The notes under the pieces: generated by a model
Told to the model about the DNA's origin: nothing
Database searches by the model: none
What the model saw: only the letters and a program-made list of their open reading frames with translations
Source: Acinetobacter sp. TR3
Lineage (GTDB): Bacteria > Pseudomonadota > Gammaproteobacteria > Pseudomonadales > Moraxellaceae
DNA: 64,000 nucleotides
NCBI RefSeq assembly: GCF_027105055.1
Contig: NZ_CP114264.1
Location: 1,302,001-1,366,000, forward strand
Direction of reading: 5' to 3'
Position numbers and translations under genes: made by a program
Shown: positions 9,775 through 19,882 of the stretch, one piece after another
Layout of the letters: the number at the start of each line of letters is the position of its first letter
How positions within the stretch are numbered: position 1 is the stretch's first letter

Positions 9775-12435
9775 ATGATAAGCCGATTCAACAAAAGTGC
9801 TGTCTCAAAAACTTCATTTATCGCTTTATTTGGCTTATTTTTGGGATTTCATAGTTCTATTGCATTTGCTCAACCTAAAGCAGGAAGTAGTATCACGAAT
9901 ATTGCAAGTGGTGACTTCTATGATGAACAAGGCAATTTGCAAGTTATTAACTCAAATGCAGTTATTTTAACTGTTCAACCAATCTACTCTTTCGCTTTAC
10001 AAAGTAATCAGCAAAATATCGGAAATATCGGAAGCAAAGTTAACTTCCCGCATGTTTTAACCAATACTGGTAACATCGTAGACGACTATAAATTAAGCCT
10101 TACTCAGTTAACGAATGATCAATTTAATTTAGATAATGTAGCCGTTTACATCGATCGGGATCAAAATGGCGAGCCTGATGATAATAATAATTTACTGAAT
10201 TCGACGACAAGTTTTCGCTTAGAAGCTGGCGAGTTTGCCTCATTAGTTGTCGTTGGAAGTATTCCAACCAACGTAACTGCAAATAATGTTGCTAATTTTA
10301 CTTTAACAGCTACAAGCCAGCATGATAATGCAATCGCTATGACCGTAAGTGATACAGTAAAAGTTGTGGATGATGCTGTAATTCAAGTGACGAAATCACA
10401 GAATATCAGCACAGGTAAAACTGGCACGGAAATTACTTATACTTTAGCTTATACAAATACGGGTACTGCAGCAGCAAGACTCGTATTAAGAGATATTTTA
10501 GCTACAGATGTAACATATAAATCGGGTAGCGGTAGTTGGGGGAATGGTTCAGGATTTTTAACTGATGCTGATGATGTTGAGACGGGTGCAAATGCACCAA
10601 TAAAATATAAAGTGAGTAATGGGCAAGTAGATGTAGAGCTTGCAAGTGTAGCAGCTTTAAGTAAAGGCACAGTAAGTTTTAAAGTCACTGTGAATGCGAA
10701 TGCTGCTGAAAAAGTTGCGAATACCGCTGATTATCAACAATACAATGCATCAAATGCTATTCTGAAAAACACGCTAACGAATACTGTAATTTTTAATGTT
10801 CAGCAAACCTTAGGTGTTGTACTTAACTATAGCCCAAGTAACGCGAATGATGATGGCGAGCCAAACGGTGGCTTGAATAACTTACAAACCCAAAACAATA
10901 CTTTTGGGGGCATAGCAAAAGAAATCCAGTTTGATAATTATGTTTGGAATACAGGGCAGGCGACAGATACTTATAATTTAAGCTTCGTTAAAAGTAATGT
11001 GCCAAGTTGTGCTGTAGTTCGTTTATATCATGCAGATGGTCGGACATTGCTGACAGATACTAATGGTGATGGTGTCATTGATACAGGCGGATTGGCTTAC
11101 GGCACTTCAAAAAGAATTAAATTAGGGGTTTATTTCCCATCAAATTGTACGTCTACAAGTACAATGGATTTCGATATTACCGCAACTTCCGTAACAGATA
11201 CTAGCGTAAAAAATAGTACGCGTGATCGATTAGTTAATACAGTTGCTGTGGGCGAAAGCGATTTGTATAACAGTAACAATTCAGGTGTGGGAGTTGGAAA
11301 CGTTACTGGTTCAGGTGGGCAAGCCTTATTGGTGAAAAATGCTATAAAAGGTGCAACAGCTGTTTTCCCACTTGTTATTCGAAATAATAGCACTGCCTCA
11401 AATAATTATAATTTGTATGCATCGAGTACAGCGATTGACATTAATAGTATCAATACGACATTACCAACAAATTGGGTCGTGAAGTTCTATAATGGTGATG
11501 CAACATGTCAAACCTTACAGGCTGAAATTACCAGTACTGGCAACATGGCGGCTGGAACAACTAAACAGTATTGTGCGGTTGTCACTGTTCCTGCGGACAC
11601 GACTTTGACAAGTTTACCAATTTGGTTTGCTATGAAATCACCGATGAATGCTCAAGGTGACAGTATTAAAGATCAAGTTGATGTAGCTGTACGCAAGTTG
11701 ACTTTAGCAAATGATCAACAAGGGCGGATTAATGTAGGTGGTACGGTTGTATATCTGCATACATTAAAAAATATGGGTACATTTGTTGAAGGTGATACAA
11801 GCGGAAAAGTAAGTCTTAGCGTAGTCCCTCAAAATATTAATGATGGTTTCACTTATACTTTGTATTACGATGCTAATAATAATGGTGTATTAGATACCAC
11901 AGACCCGATTGCTACCGATTTGTCTATAACTGGTGGATTAAACCCACAAAGTTCAGTTCAGCTAATTTTAAAAGTTCAAGCTCCATTAACAGCAGCAAAT
12001 GGTATTTCTAGTGCAGCGAATATCGTCGTCTCTGCTACGAATACAATCCAAGGTTTAACGCTGACAACAATTCAAAATACAGATTTAACAACAGTTGATC
12101 CTACGCAACTTCGTTTGACCAAAGAGCAGTCTAAAGATGAAGCATGTACACTTATGAATGTTGCCACCGCGACCTATGCGAGCAACCCATTGACGATTAA
12201 GCCAAATCAATGCGTTACCTATCGTTTAACAATTAAAAATGATGGTTCAACACTAGCAGCAAATGTCGTGATTAATGATGTTGTACCTGCTTATAGTATT
12301 TTGCGAAATGCATTGCCGCCGTCAGTGAGTAAGGGTTCTGTAGCTGTGAGTGGAGATCAAATATCTGGAAATATTGGAGCACTTGCGCCACAGGAGCAAG
12401 CAGCGTTGTATTTTTCTATTCAGGTTACACCTTAA
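9775..12435 (+). CDS. Secreted DUF11-type surface protein, paralogue 1
   Basis: About 886 residues with an N-terminal Sec signal peptide (hydrophobic SFIALFGLFLGF, likely cleavage after AFAQ). It starts with the module AGSSITNIASGDFYDEQG...SNAVILTV, shared by three neighbours. DUF11-like beta-sandwich segments follow at about 200-330 and 775-886. Between them lie Asp/Asn-rich loops resembling DxDxDG calcium sites (YIDRDQNGEPDD, DTNGDGVIDTG, YYDANNNGVLDT). The C-terminal module has a Cys pair (KDEACTLM, NQCVTYRL) that could form a disulfide. ATG 9775 is preferred because AGGT precedes it; GTG 9760 is an alternative. It is the first gene of a seven-gene co-directional run, preceded by 265 AT-rich bases. 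Structural or adhesive role is inference. Confidence 0.75.
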   Translation: MISRFNKSAVSKTSFIALFGLFLGFHSSIAFAQPKAGSSITNIASGDFYDEQGNLQVINSNAVILTVQPIYSFALQSNQQNIGNIGSKVNFPHVLTNTGNIVDDYKLSLTQLTNDQFNLDNVAVYIDRDQNGEPDDNNNLLNSTTSFRLEAGEFASLVVVGSIPTNVTANNVANFTLTATSQHDNAIAMTVSDTVKVVDDAVIQVTKSQNISTGKTGTEITYTLAYTNTGTAAARLVLRDILATDVTYKSGSGSWGNGSGFLTDADDVETGANAPIKYKVSNGQVDVELASVAALSKGTVSFKVTVNANAAEKVANTADYQQYNASNAILKNTLTNTVIFNVQQTLGVVLNYSPSNANDDGEPNGGLNNLQTQNNTFGGIAKEIQFDNYVWNTGQATDTYNLSFVKSNVPSCAVVRLYHADGRTLLTDTNGDGVIDTGGLAYGTSKRIKLGVYFPSNCTSTSTMDFDITATSVTDTSVKNSTRDRLVNTVAVGESDLYNSNNSGVGVGNVTGSGGQALLVKNAIKGATAVFPLVIRNNSTASNNYNLYASSTAIDINSINTTLPTNWVVKFYNGDATCQTLQAEITSTGNMAAGTTKQYCAVVTVPADTTLTSLPIWFAMKSPMNAQGDSIKDQVDVAVRKLTLANDQQGRINVGGTVVYLHTLKNMGTFVEGDTSGKVSLSVVPQNINDGFTYTLYYDANNNGVLDTTDPIATDLSITGGLNPQSSVQLILKVQAPLTAANGISSAANIVVSATNTIQGLTLTTIQNTDLTTVDPTQLRLTKEQSKDEACTLMNVATATYASNPLTIKPNQCVTYRLTIKNDGSTLAANVVINDVVPAYSILRNALPPSVSKGSVAVSGDQISGNIGALAPQEQAALYFSIQVTP

Positions 12436-12454
12436 GTTAGGCGGATGCTAGAAG

Positions 12455-15142
12455 ATGAATATAATCAATAAATTAGAAAATTTCCGCAATAGCAAGATCA
12501 CTTTTGGGATTTTGTTGGTTACGTTATTGGGAGTGCATCAGTCTAGCTCTGCTGCTGTTCCTACGCGCCAGATCATTAGTAATATGGCGATCGGTGAGTA
12601 CACCGAAGAAGGCTCAACCGTTGTTCAAGTCAGCCGTTCTAATTTAGTTCAAACAACGATTCTTCCAGTTTATTCTGTTAATTTGACTGCCAATAATACT
12701 AAAAGTGTCGCAGCGGGTCAGACGGTATATTTCAATCATACTTTGACTAACACGGGTAATGAGGTCGACCAGTATACCTTTGTGGTGACAAATAATACTG
12801 GAGATAGTTATGACTACAGTAATCTATCTGTATTTTTAGATAAAGATAATGATGGCGTGCCTGATGGCGCAGCGATTACTTCTTATTCCTTAAGTGCAGG
12901 TGAGTCAGTTGGTCTTATTGTGGCGGCAAATGTACCGAGTAGTGCAACGGTTAATCAAAATGGATTATTAACATTAACTGTAAATTCTTTAAATAGTGCA
13001 TCTGGAACAAAGACCAATGTCGATACAGCAACTGTTACCAATCAGTCTGCTTTAGTTGTTCGTAAAAAGTTTTCTCAAACAAGTGTGGCAAATGGAGACG
13101 TTGTTACCGTTCGTTTGGATTATGAAAACTTAGGTAGTACAGCGACAGGCTCTGTAACTTTAACAGATACACTCAATTCAAGTTTGGCTTATCAACTAAA
13201 TGCTGGTGAGAATTGGAATGGTGCAACTGTAAATCCGAGTACTGGGAGTAACGATCCAGTAGGAATCAATTACAGTGTGACATCAAATACTGTAACTGCG
13301 GTCATTAGCTCAATACCAGCAAATGCAACTGGCTATATTGAATTTAAAGTTAAAGTAAATAAAGTAACTGCTGGACCAATTAATAATACCGTTAATTTTC
13401 AGTATGATCATGATAATAGTGCAGCAACTGCAAATATATCTGATCTCAGTAACATAGCTGTACTTAATGTCGCTTCAATTTATGCTGTCAAAATTAATGG
13501 TAGCGCAAGTGATGTAAACAATAGTGCTACGGTTATAGCTTCTGCCGCTTCTCAGGGTGGAGAGCTTACGTTTAATAACTATGTTTGGAATACAGGTAAT
13601 AATACTGATGTATTTAATGTAACAATGACAGGTAGTACATTTCCTACAGGTAGCCAAATTGAATTTTATCGTGCAGATGGCGTAACACCATTATTAGATA
13701 GCAATGGAGATGGTATTCCTGATACAGGTTTATTATCAGCAGGCGTAAATTTACCAATCGTTGTTAAAGTGCGTTTACCTAGTAGTTATGCTGTAACGAC
13801 TGATACGACATTCGAAGTTTCACCTCAAGCGCAGTCTTTAGGTGATATAAGCAAAACAAGTTTGATTAAAGATCAGGGTAATTTACTTGCCACAACGGTA
13901 GCACGTTTAGTTGATTTGACGAATAGTCCTGAAAATAATGGTTTGGGTAATGGAAATGTCGATAATGCTGGTAATCCGTGGAAAACCGTGATTGCATCAA
14001 CAAGTATCAATCCTGTTGCGGGTGGGCAAGCAATATTTCCATTAAAAGTGAGTCATACTGGTATTGGAACTGAATATTTACTCAGTGCGAACTCAACAAG
14101 TGATTTTACAAGCTTAACATTACCTAATGGTGTAAACCGAGTTCGTTTTTATGTTTCTGGAAATGGTTCAAACTGTAGTGTCTTAGGTAGTGAAACAGGT
14201 AAAACCATCTATCTGAATAATGGTGAAAGTCAGTTAATCTGTGCTGTTGTTGAAGTGGATCAGTTGAATGGTAGTGTAACTACACCGATCTATTTCCGCG
14301 CTCTTTCTACAAGTTTTGTAAGTGGTAATAATAGTAGTAATCCTAGCCAAGATATTATTAAGGATGCGATTACCATTCAAAGTGTCAACTCTGTGGCTGA
14401 AGTTGAATTCACGCCAAATTCTCGTGGACAAGTCTCGCCATTAGGTACTGTCATTTATAGTCATCTTTTAACCAATAATACTGATGTTGATTATACAGGG
14501 AACTACAGTTTTCTCTCGAATAACGATCAGGTTGAGTTTAACAGCACTCTTTTCTATGACGTAAATGGAAATGGTGTTTTTGATGCTGGGGATTTGGTGA
14601 TGAGAAGTTTAGCTGACTTGCCAGGTGGAAAATTAGCAGCACATACTCAAGTCAAATTATTGCTTCAGGTTAAAAATCTTGTAGCAAATAATATTGCCCA
14701 AGCGAATACCACCACGATTAATTTAACGAATAATGCTAATGGTCAAGTTGTGGCATCAATTACCGATGTAACCACAGTGAATCAGACACAATTGAAGCTG
14801 AGTAAGTTGCAAGCACGTGATTTTGATTGTAATGGCACAGCTGATGAGTCATATACAACAAATAGTCTAAATATCGGTAAACAAGCAAATGGCCAAGGTC
14901 AGTGTGTTTTGTACAAGGTAATCTTAACCAATACAAGTGCTACTGCTATGAGTAGTGCATTTACCTTTAGAGATATGACGCCTGCATATACAGTTTTATC
15001 TCAATCACCTATCTGCACATCGTGTAGTGGTATGACGGCTCCTACAGTTGGTAATGCTGGTGCGGTTTCAGGAACATTAAATAGTGTAGCTGCAAACCAA
15101 AGTTATGAATTTAATTTCGGGGTGCGCTATGTGGGTCAGTAA
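12455..15142 (+). CDS. Secreted DUF11-type surface protein, paralogue 2
   Basis: 895 residues with a signal peptide (FGILLVTLLGVHQSSSAAVP). Architecture matches paralogue 1 from end to end. There is an entry module (TRQIISNMAIGEYTEEGS...SNLVQTTI), then the HTLTNTGNEVDQYTF repeat with the calcium-like loop FLDKDNDGVPDG, a DUF11-like segment near 200-330, DSNGDGIPDTG in the middle, FYDVNGNGVFDAGD near 700 and a C-terminal DUF11 module from about 780. The C-terminal module contains additional cysteines including a CTSC. It follows paralogue 1 by 19 bases. The two proteins are only moderately similar, so the duplication is old. No catalytic motif is visible. Confidence 0.75.
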   Translation: MNIINKLENFRNSKITFGILLVTLLGVHQSSSAAVPTRQIISNMAIGEYTEEGSTVVQVSRSNLVQTTILPVYSVNLTANNTKSVAAGQTVYFNHTLTNTGNEVDQYTFVVTNNTGDSYDYSNLSVFLDKDNDGVPDGAAITSYSLSAGESVGLIVAANVPSSATVNQNGLLTLTVNSLNSASGTKTNVDTATVTNQSALVVRKKFSQTSVANGDVVTVRLDYENLGSTATGSVTLTDTLNSSLAYQLNAGENWNGATVNPSTGSNDPVGINYSVTSNTVTAVISSIPANATGYIEFKVKVNKVTAGPINNTVNFQYDHDNSAATANISDLSNIAVLNVASIYAVKINGSASDVNNSATVIASAASQGGELTFNNYVWNTGNNTDVFNVTMTGSTFPTGSQIEFYRADGVTPLLDSNGDGIPDTGLLSAGVNLPIVVKVRLPSSYAVTTDTTFEVSPQAQSLGDISKTSLIKDQGNLLATTVARLVDLTNSPENNGLGNGNVDNAGNPWKTVIASTSINPVAGGQAIFPLKVSHTGIGTEYLLSANSTSDFTSLTLPNGVNRVRFYVSGNGSNCSVLGSETGKTIYLNNGESQLICAVVEVDQLNGSVTTPIYFRALSTSFVSGNNSSNPSQDIIKDAITIQSVNSVAEVEFTPNSRGQVSPLGTVIYSHLLTNNTDVDYTGNYSFLSNNDQVEFNSTLFYDVNGNGVFDAGDLVMRSLADLPGGKLAAHTQVKLLLQVKNLVANNIAQANTTTINLTNNANGQVVASITDVTTVNQTQLKLSKLQARDFDCNGTADESYTTNSLNIGKQANGQGQCVLYKVILTNTSATAMSSAFTFRDMTPAYTVLSQSPICTSCSGMTAPTVGNAGAVSGTLNSVAANQSYEFNFGVRYVGQ

Positions 15143-15149
15143 GCAAAAA

Positions 15150-18100
15150 ATGAAAAAGAATATCTCTAATTACAGCATGATGAATCATAAAGTTAGTTAT
15201 ATATATACTTTGGTTTTGTTTATCTTAACTTGTTTGATGTGTAGTCAAGCTGTATTGGCTGCTCCACCAACTCTTGAGATTTATTCAACCTCTGGTACAG
15301 GGCAACAAGGACCAACAGCTAATACTACAGCACACACTTTTTTGCTAAATAGAAATAACCCATCTGATAATAATAATGAGACATACGCACCAACAACAAC
15401 CGTTAGTTATGCGATTACGAATTCTGTTTTTAATGCAACTCCTTATTCTCCAAATAATAATCAGTTTAATAAGCCTAATTTTTTTATTGGCGGAGATATG
15501 GATGCTAATAGTGTCGTAATACCTGCAAATGTATTGCGTCCTATGAATGGTTTTGGTAGTCCTACTGACAATATGTTTGCTGCATCTTTACAGAATGCGC
15601 CAACAGGCTGTATTAATGGTGCCGCTTGTTTAAGTACAAATGGTGGGATCAGTGCAAGTATTAACCATGGTGTAGCTATGGAGCTTACATTAAGAGGGGT
15701 AAATAGCACATCTAACCCAACTAATTCTAGAGTGAAAATGGGGACAGTTGTCATAAGCTTTAACCGTGCAGTTACTAACCCTATATTACAAGCAAGTGCA
15801 CTTGGTGGAGAATCCACAACAGGTTTAGGTTTTAGTGCTGAATTTACGCTAACGGGTAGTAATGTTCCTGTGGTAATGAGTCGTTTAGCGGGAAGTCAAG
15901 AGTTAACCGTTAGTGGAAATAATATTGTAAATAATGCCACTACAATTAGAGCAGCCAGTGGAAATGGTGGTGCGAGTGGAAGTGTTTATGTTAAGGGTAA
16001 GGGGATTACGCAGTTAACATTTGATGTATATGTTCGTGGTGATGGTAGGGCTGCTACATGGGGGGCTACTTCATCCGATGCTTTCTTCTTTGGTGTTTCT
16101 AGTATGGATGCTGATAGTGCAATTGCCCTTGTCAAGAGTCAACGTGTAGGCAACACAGGAAATTTTGTACAAACACAATTAAATAATGTACCTGTTAATT
16201 CATTGATGCAATATCAACTGGAAATTACCAATAATACGCCAACGGGTGCGACATTGGGCGGTACAGTCGTTAATCTGCCTTTTGATGATACATTACCTAT
16301 AAGTTTAAAAAATGTTTCCGTTGTTTCAACAACACCCACAACACCTACTGGTGCCAACCCAACTACAGCATGTACTCCAACTTTAACAGGTAATAATACC
16401 GCAGGCTGGAAAATTTCAGGGTTATTTACGGGAGCAACAACTGCAACCTGTATAATCACGATTCAAGGTACAGCAACCGCGGCAGGTACGTTAACCAATA
16501 CAGCAACAATAGAGTCAACCTCATCGAATACGCCTGTTAGTAGTTCAGTCAATGCGATCATTGTAGCCCCGACACCTGATCCAGCGGTTAAGGAAGCTCG
16601 TTTTACAATTACTCCTGATTTACCCACGATTGTACGAGGACGAGTTGGTACACAAACCATCAATATTAAAAATGAAGGGTCGAACGATGCAACCAATGCC
16701 ATCGCAACCTATATTGCCGCACCGCAAACTGGTGTGACAGTAACGGGTGTAAGTGTTGTTGGTGGGGGGGTATGTGCCCAAAGTGGTAGCAACTGGACAT
16801 GCCCTTTAGGGAGCGTGGCGAATGGAGCTATAAAACAATTATCTGTGAGTTACAGCACAACAGCGGCTTCCTCTTTGGGTACTGCTCAGCAAGCGACCGT
16901 TAAAGTTTCGAGTGATGAGTTTAACCCGGGTAGCGGCACAGGCGAAACACTGTATAAAGTTTGGGGTAGCAACCAGCAAAATGAGTCAAGAACCAATGGT
17001 GCCTTTTGGGTGGGATATACAGGTACAGGTGGAAGTACGCCTGTAGGCAGTAATGTAAATCAGGGAAGTTCACTTGCAGCAGCTTGGCCTCCAAGCCAAG
17101 CTAGCCCGACGGGTGCTTATCTTTCCTATGGTGGGCCAGCACTCGGCGACTCAGTTTATTTGGCATCCAGCAGCACCGCTGCACCCATGATCCAACGCAT
17201 TATTGGCAATATGGGGGCAGCTGCTGAAAGAACGGTATCACTCCCTACAATGCAGACTGCTGATAACCGCCGTGCTTGGGAATTTACCACAGGGATTTAT
17301 ATTCCGAGTTCGCAAACATTAACAGTTTGTACTGGAAATACGAGTGTTGGCGTGGATGATGGCGCATATATTATGGTGGATGGTAATGTCGTGGCGAGCA
17401 CAAACGGATGGGCAGCAGGTGGTGTAACTGTTACCACAGCTTCCGCCTTCAGTGCTGGTTATCATCGCATTAGCTATCGTATCGTCAATCGTAATACCTA
17501 CAATTTATCAGGGTCGGATGCAGAAAACTCCGCAGGTGGTTATGGACCAATTGGTTTGTCTTTAAGTGGGAATTGTTCGACTGCAAACTATGACACAGTC
17601 ACAGGTACAGGTGTTCCTGTCAGTATTAACATTATAGATGGTGCAAAAATTAAAATTGCTAAAAACTCTGTGAATGGGACGGGTACGTTTAACTATATTA
17701 ATCTTAGCAATCTTGTAAATAGTACAACAGCAGTTACCACGGATTCTGTAACTACAGTCACAGCAGGAACCACAGCAACCTCTGCACAACAGCTTTGGGC
17801 GCAAACATTGAATACAGATGTTTCTTTTACAGAAAGTGCTTTAGCAGGATATGTTTTATCAGGTGTTAGCTGTGTAGATGCAAATAGCGGTGTAACAGGG
17901 AATACAGGTACTTTTTGGACGCTTGTAAATAATATTGTGACGATTCCCGCTGTTCGCATAAAAGAAGGTGCCAATATTACCTGTACTTTTACAAATACTA
18001 AGCTTGTTTACGTTGATATTACTGGACGAGTATTTGTTGATAATAGTGGAACAACGCTAGATGTGAGTAAAGCATATAATGGCATACAGGATGCAGGTGA

Positions 18101-19124
18101 AGTTGGGATTGCAAATAGTACAATTCGTTTGAATAACTGTAGTACTACACAATTAGCTTCAACAGTGACAAGAGCAAATGGTGATTATGCTTTCTCAATT
18201 GAACAAAGCTTATTACCATCATCATTTTGTATTGTTCAGCAGAATTTACCTGAATATATTTCTGTCAGTGGCACAACGGGCTACACTCGTTCAACAGATA
18301 CTATTGCTTTAACCAAGACAAGTGCGACAAGCTATACAGCAAATAATTTTGGTGATGTGATTGTTAATGTTGTGTTGAATGAAGATGGACAGCATACAGC
18401 TATTGCTGGAGATGTCACTGACTATCCTCACCGTTTAAGCACACAAATCCCAGTTCAACTCACTCAGTTATTACAGACTCAGACTCAACAACCAAATGCT
18501 AGTGCTGATCAACCTTGGCAGGCATTGGTTTATCGAGATACGAACTGTAATGGTCAGGTAGATATGGGTGAAATTGTATTTAACCCAACTGCTGCAAGTA
18601 CTGTTCTACTACAGCCAAGTGTTGATATTTGTTTAGTACAGCGAGTTCATGTACCAACTAATGTTACTGCTGGTGCACAACATATTGGAACTCTTCAAGC
18701 AAGTTACCAATTTGCTCTGACAAATCCGTCACAAACGATTTTAGGGCAAACGCTTAAACGTCAGGATGTGACACTTATTGGTAGTGCTGGTTTAACACTG
18801 ACAAAAAAAGTTCGTGCAGTTGCAAGTTGTCCTTCAACATCTTCCGATACAAACGCATTTGTAACGACTAATCAGGCTGCTAAGCAAGATAATTTAGAGT
18901 ATGAAATCACCTATAAAAATAACAGTACCAAGAAATTACAGAACGTAAAAGTGAAAGATAGTTTACCAATTGGTACTAATTTTGGCAGTATGAGTTGTAG
19001 ACTTACACCAAGTGGAAATACTTGTAATACAAGCCGTTCTGGTGATTATCTTGAATGGAGCTTGACTGGGTTATTAAATCCTTCAGCTTCAGGCACTCTA
19101 AGGTTCTGTGTGTCGCAAAAGTAA
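15150..19124 (+). CDS. Large secreted multidomain surface protein (DUF11, PA14-like, SdrD-B-like)
   Basis: About 1324 residues. A signal peptide (YIYTLVLFILTCLMCSQAVLA) precedes a unique N-terminal third. The rest reads as a chain of extracellular beta modules: DUF11-like at about 320-475 and 485-595, a PA14/lectin-like segment at about 610-805 (VDDGAYIMVDGNVVAS), a prealbumin-like segment at about 815-950, an SdrD-B-like segment at about 955-1070 (ITGRVFVDNSGT...NGIQDAGEVGI) and a final DUF11 module. Calcium-type loops recur (RDTNCNGQVDMGEI). The start is uncertain: ATGs at 15105, 15129, 15150 and 15177 are in frame. The last gives the most typical signal peptide; the first two overlap paralogue 2. 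It resembles a tip or adhesin component, by inference. Confidence 0.7.
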   Translation: MKKNISNYSMMNHKVSYIYTLVLFILTCLMCSQAVLAAPPTLEIYSTSGTGQQGPTANTTAHTFLLNRNNPSDNNNETYAPTTTVSYAITNSVFNATPYSPNNNQFNKPNFFIGGDMDANSVVIPANVLRPMNGFGSPTDNMFAASLQNAPTGCINGAACLSTNGGISASINHGVAMELTLRGVNSTSNPTNSRVKMGTVVISFNRAVTNPILQASALGGESTTGLGFSAEFTLTGSNVPVVMSRLAGSQELTVSGNNIVNNATTIRAASGNGGASGSVYVKGKGITQLTFDVYVRGDGRAATWGATSSDAFFFGVSSMDADSAIALVKSQRVGNTGNFVQTQLNNVPVNSLMQYQLEITNNTPTGATLGGTVVNLPFDDTLPISLKNVSVVSTTPTTPTGANPTTACTPTLTGNNTAGWKISGLFTGATTATCIITIQGTATAAGTLTNTATIESTSSNTPVSSSVNAIIVAPTPDPAVKEARFTITPDLPTIVRGRVGTQTINIKNEGSNDATNAIATYIAAPQTGVTVTGVSVVGGGVCAQSGSNWTCPLGSVANGAIKQLSVSYSTTAASSLGTAQQATVKVSSDEFNPGSGTGETLYKVWGSNQQNESRTNGAFWVGYTGTGGSTPVGSNVNQGSSLAAAWPPSQASPTGAYLSYGGPALGDSVYLASSSTAAPMIQRIIGNMGAAAERTVSLPTMQTADNRRAWEFTTGIYIPSSQTLTVCTGNTSVGVDDGAYIMVDGNVVASTNGWAAGGVTVTTASAFSAGYHRISYRIVNRNTYNLSGSDAENSAGGYGPIGLSLSGNCSTANYDTVTGTGVPVSINIIDGAKIKIAKNSVNGTGTFNYINLSNLVNSTTAVTTDSVTTVTAGTTATSAQQLWAQTLNTDVSFTESALAGYVLSGVSCVDANSGVTGNTGTFWTLVNNIVTIPAVRIKEGANITCTFTNTKLVYVDITGRVFVDNSGTTLDVSKAYNGIQDAGEVGIANSTIRLNNCSTTQLASTVTRANGDYAFSIEQSLLPSSFCIVQQNLPEYISVSGTTGYTRSTDTIALTKTSATSYTANNFGDVIVNVVLNEDGQHTAIAGDVTDYPHRLSTQIPVQLTQLLQTQTQQPNASADQPWQALVYRDTNCNGQVDMGEIVFNPTAASTVLLQPSVDICLVQRVHVPTNVTAGAQHIGTLQASYQFALTNPSQTILGQTLKRQDVTLIGSAGLTLTKKVRAVASCPSTSSDTNAFVTTNQAAKQDNLEYEITYKNNSTKKLQNVKVKDSLPIGTNFGSMSCRLTPSGNTCNTSRSGDYLEWSLTGLLNPSASGTLRFCVSQK

Positions 19125-19348
19125 ATTATAGATAAAGTATGCCGAAAATATTATTGATTTGGCATGCTTTGTACAAGAAGTTGGTATGGAAGTTGCTATT
19201 ATTTGAATTGATAGGTGAATTTTACAAAAAATGTGATTTTCAGCAACAAAAACACATAAAGTTGTTGTGTTTTACATCGAAGAGAAGTAATTTAGTTGTT
19301 AGATTAAACTAAATATAAGTCTATGTAACTCGGTTTGGAATAGATCAA

Positions 19349-19843
19349 ATGCATTTAAAAGATAATTGGAAAAAAGGTTTACTTGGTGCAGCTAGTTTGA
19401 TTTTGGCGGTTGGCGTTTCTGCTGAAACTAAAGTTGCAAAAGATCCTGTATCTGTAGAATTAAAAACCTATCTCATTAGTGTAAGCACTGATGGGAAGCC
19501 AGTAGCTAAGTTAGTGAATAAAGTAAAGCCAAACGATGTAATTGAGTATCGTGCAACGTATACAAATAATACATCTGGAAAAATTAAAAACTTAGCTGCT
19601 ACGTTACCAATACCAGTTGAAACTTTATTTTTGGCGAAATCTGAGCCAGAAAACGCGCAAGCAAGTACAGATGGTAAAACTTTTGCCCCGATGCCTTTAA
19701 AACGCAAAGAGGGTAATCAAATGGTGAATGTTTCACTGAAAGATTATCGTGCATTACGTTGGACGATCGCAGAACTTCCTGCTGGGAAATCTGTAACCGT
19801 ATCAGCACAAACGCGCATTAACAGTGACAAAACCAAAAATTAA
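19349..19843 (+). CDS. Small secreted single-module DUF11-like protein
   Basis: 164 residues: a signal peptide (GLLGAASLILAVGVSAET) followed by one beta-sandwich module with the DUF11-type core VKPNDVIEYRATYTNNTSGKIKNL, a 'natural plus proline' edge strand (ATLPIPVETLF) and the closing LRWTIAELPAGKSVTVSAQTRI. It is free of cysteine. It stands 224 bases after the 1324-residue gene and 39 bases before paralogue 3, so its position suggests a minor subunit or adaptor of the same assembly. Function is otherwise unknown. The gap before it contains an imperfect ATGCC/GGCAT stem near 19139-19166. Confidence 0.7.
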   Translation: MHLKDNWKKGLLGAASLILAVGVSAETKVAKDPVSVELKTYLISVSTDGKPVAKLVNKVKPNDVIEYRATYTNNTSGKIKNLAATLPIPVETLFLAKSEPENAQASTDGKTFAPMPLKRKEGNQMVNVSLKDYRALRWTIAELPAGKSVTVSAQTRINSDKTKN

Positions 19844-19882
19844 GCAAACTGACATTGAATAATCAACAGGGGTAAGTTCCGA

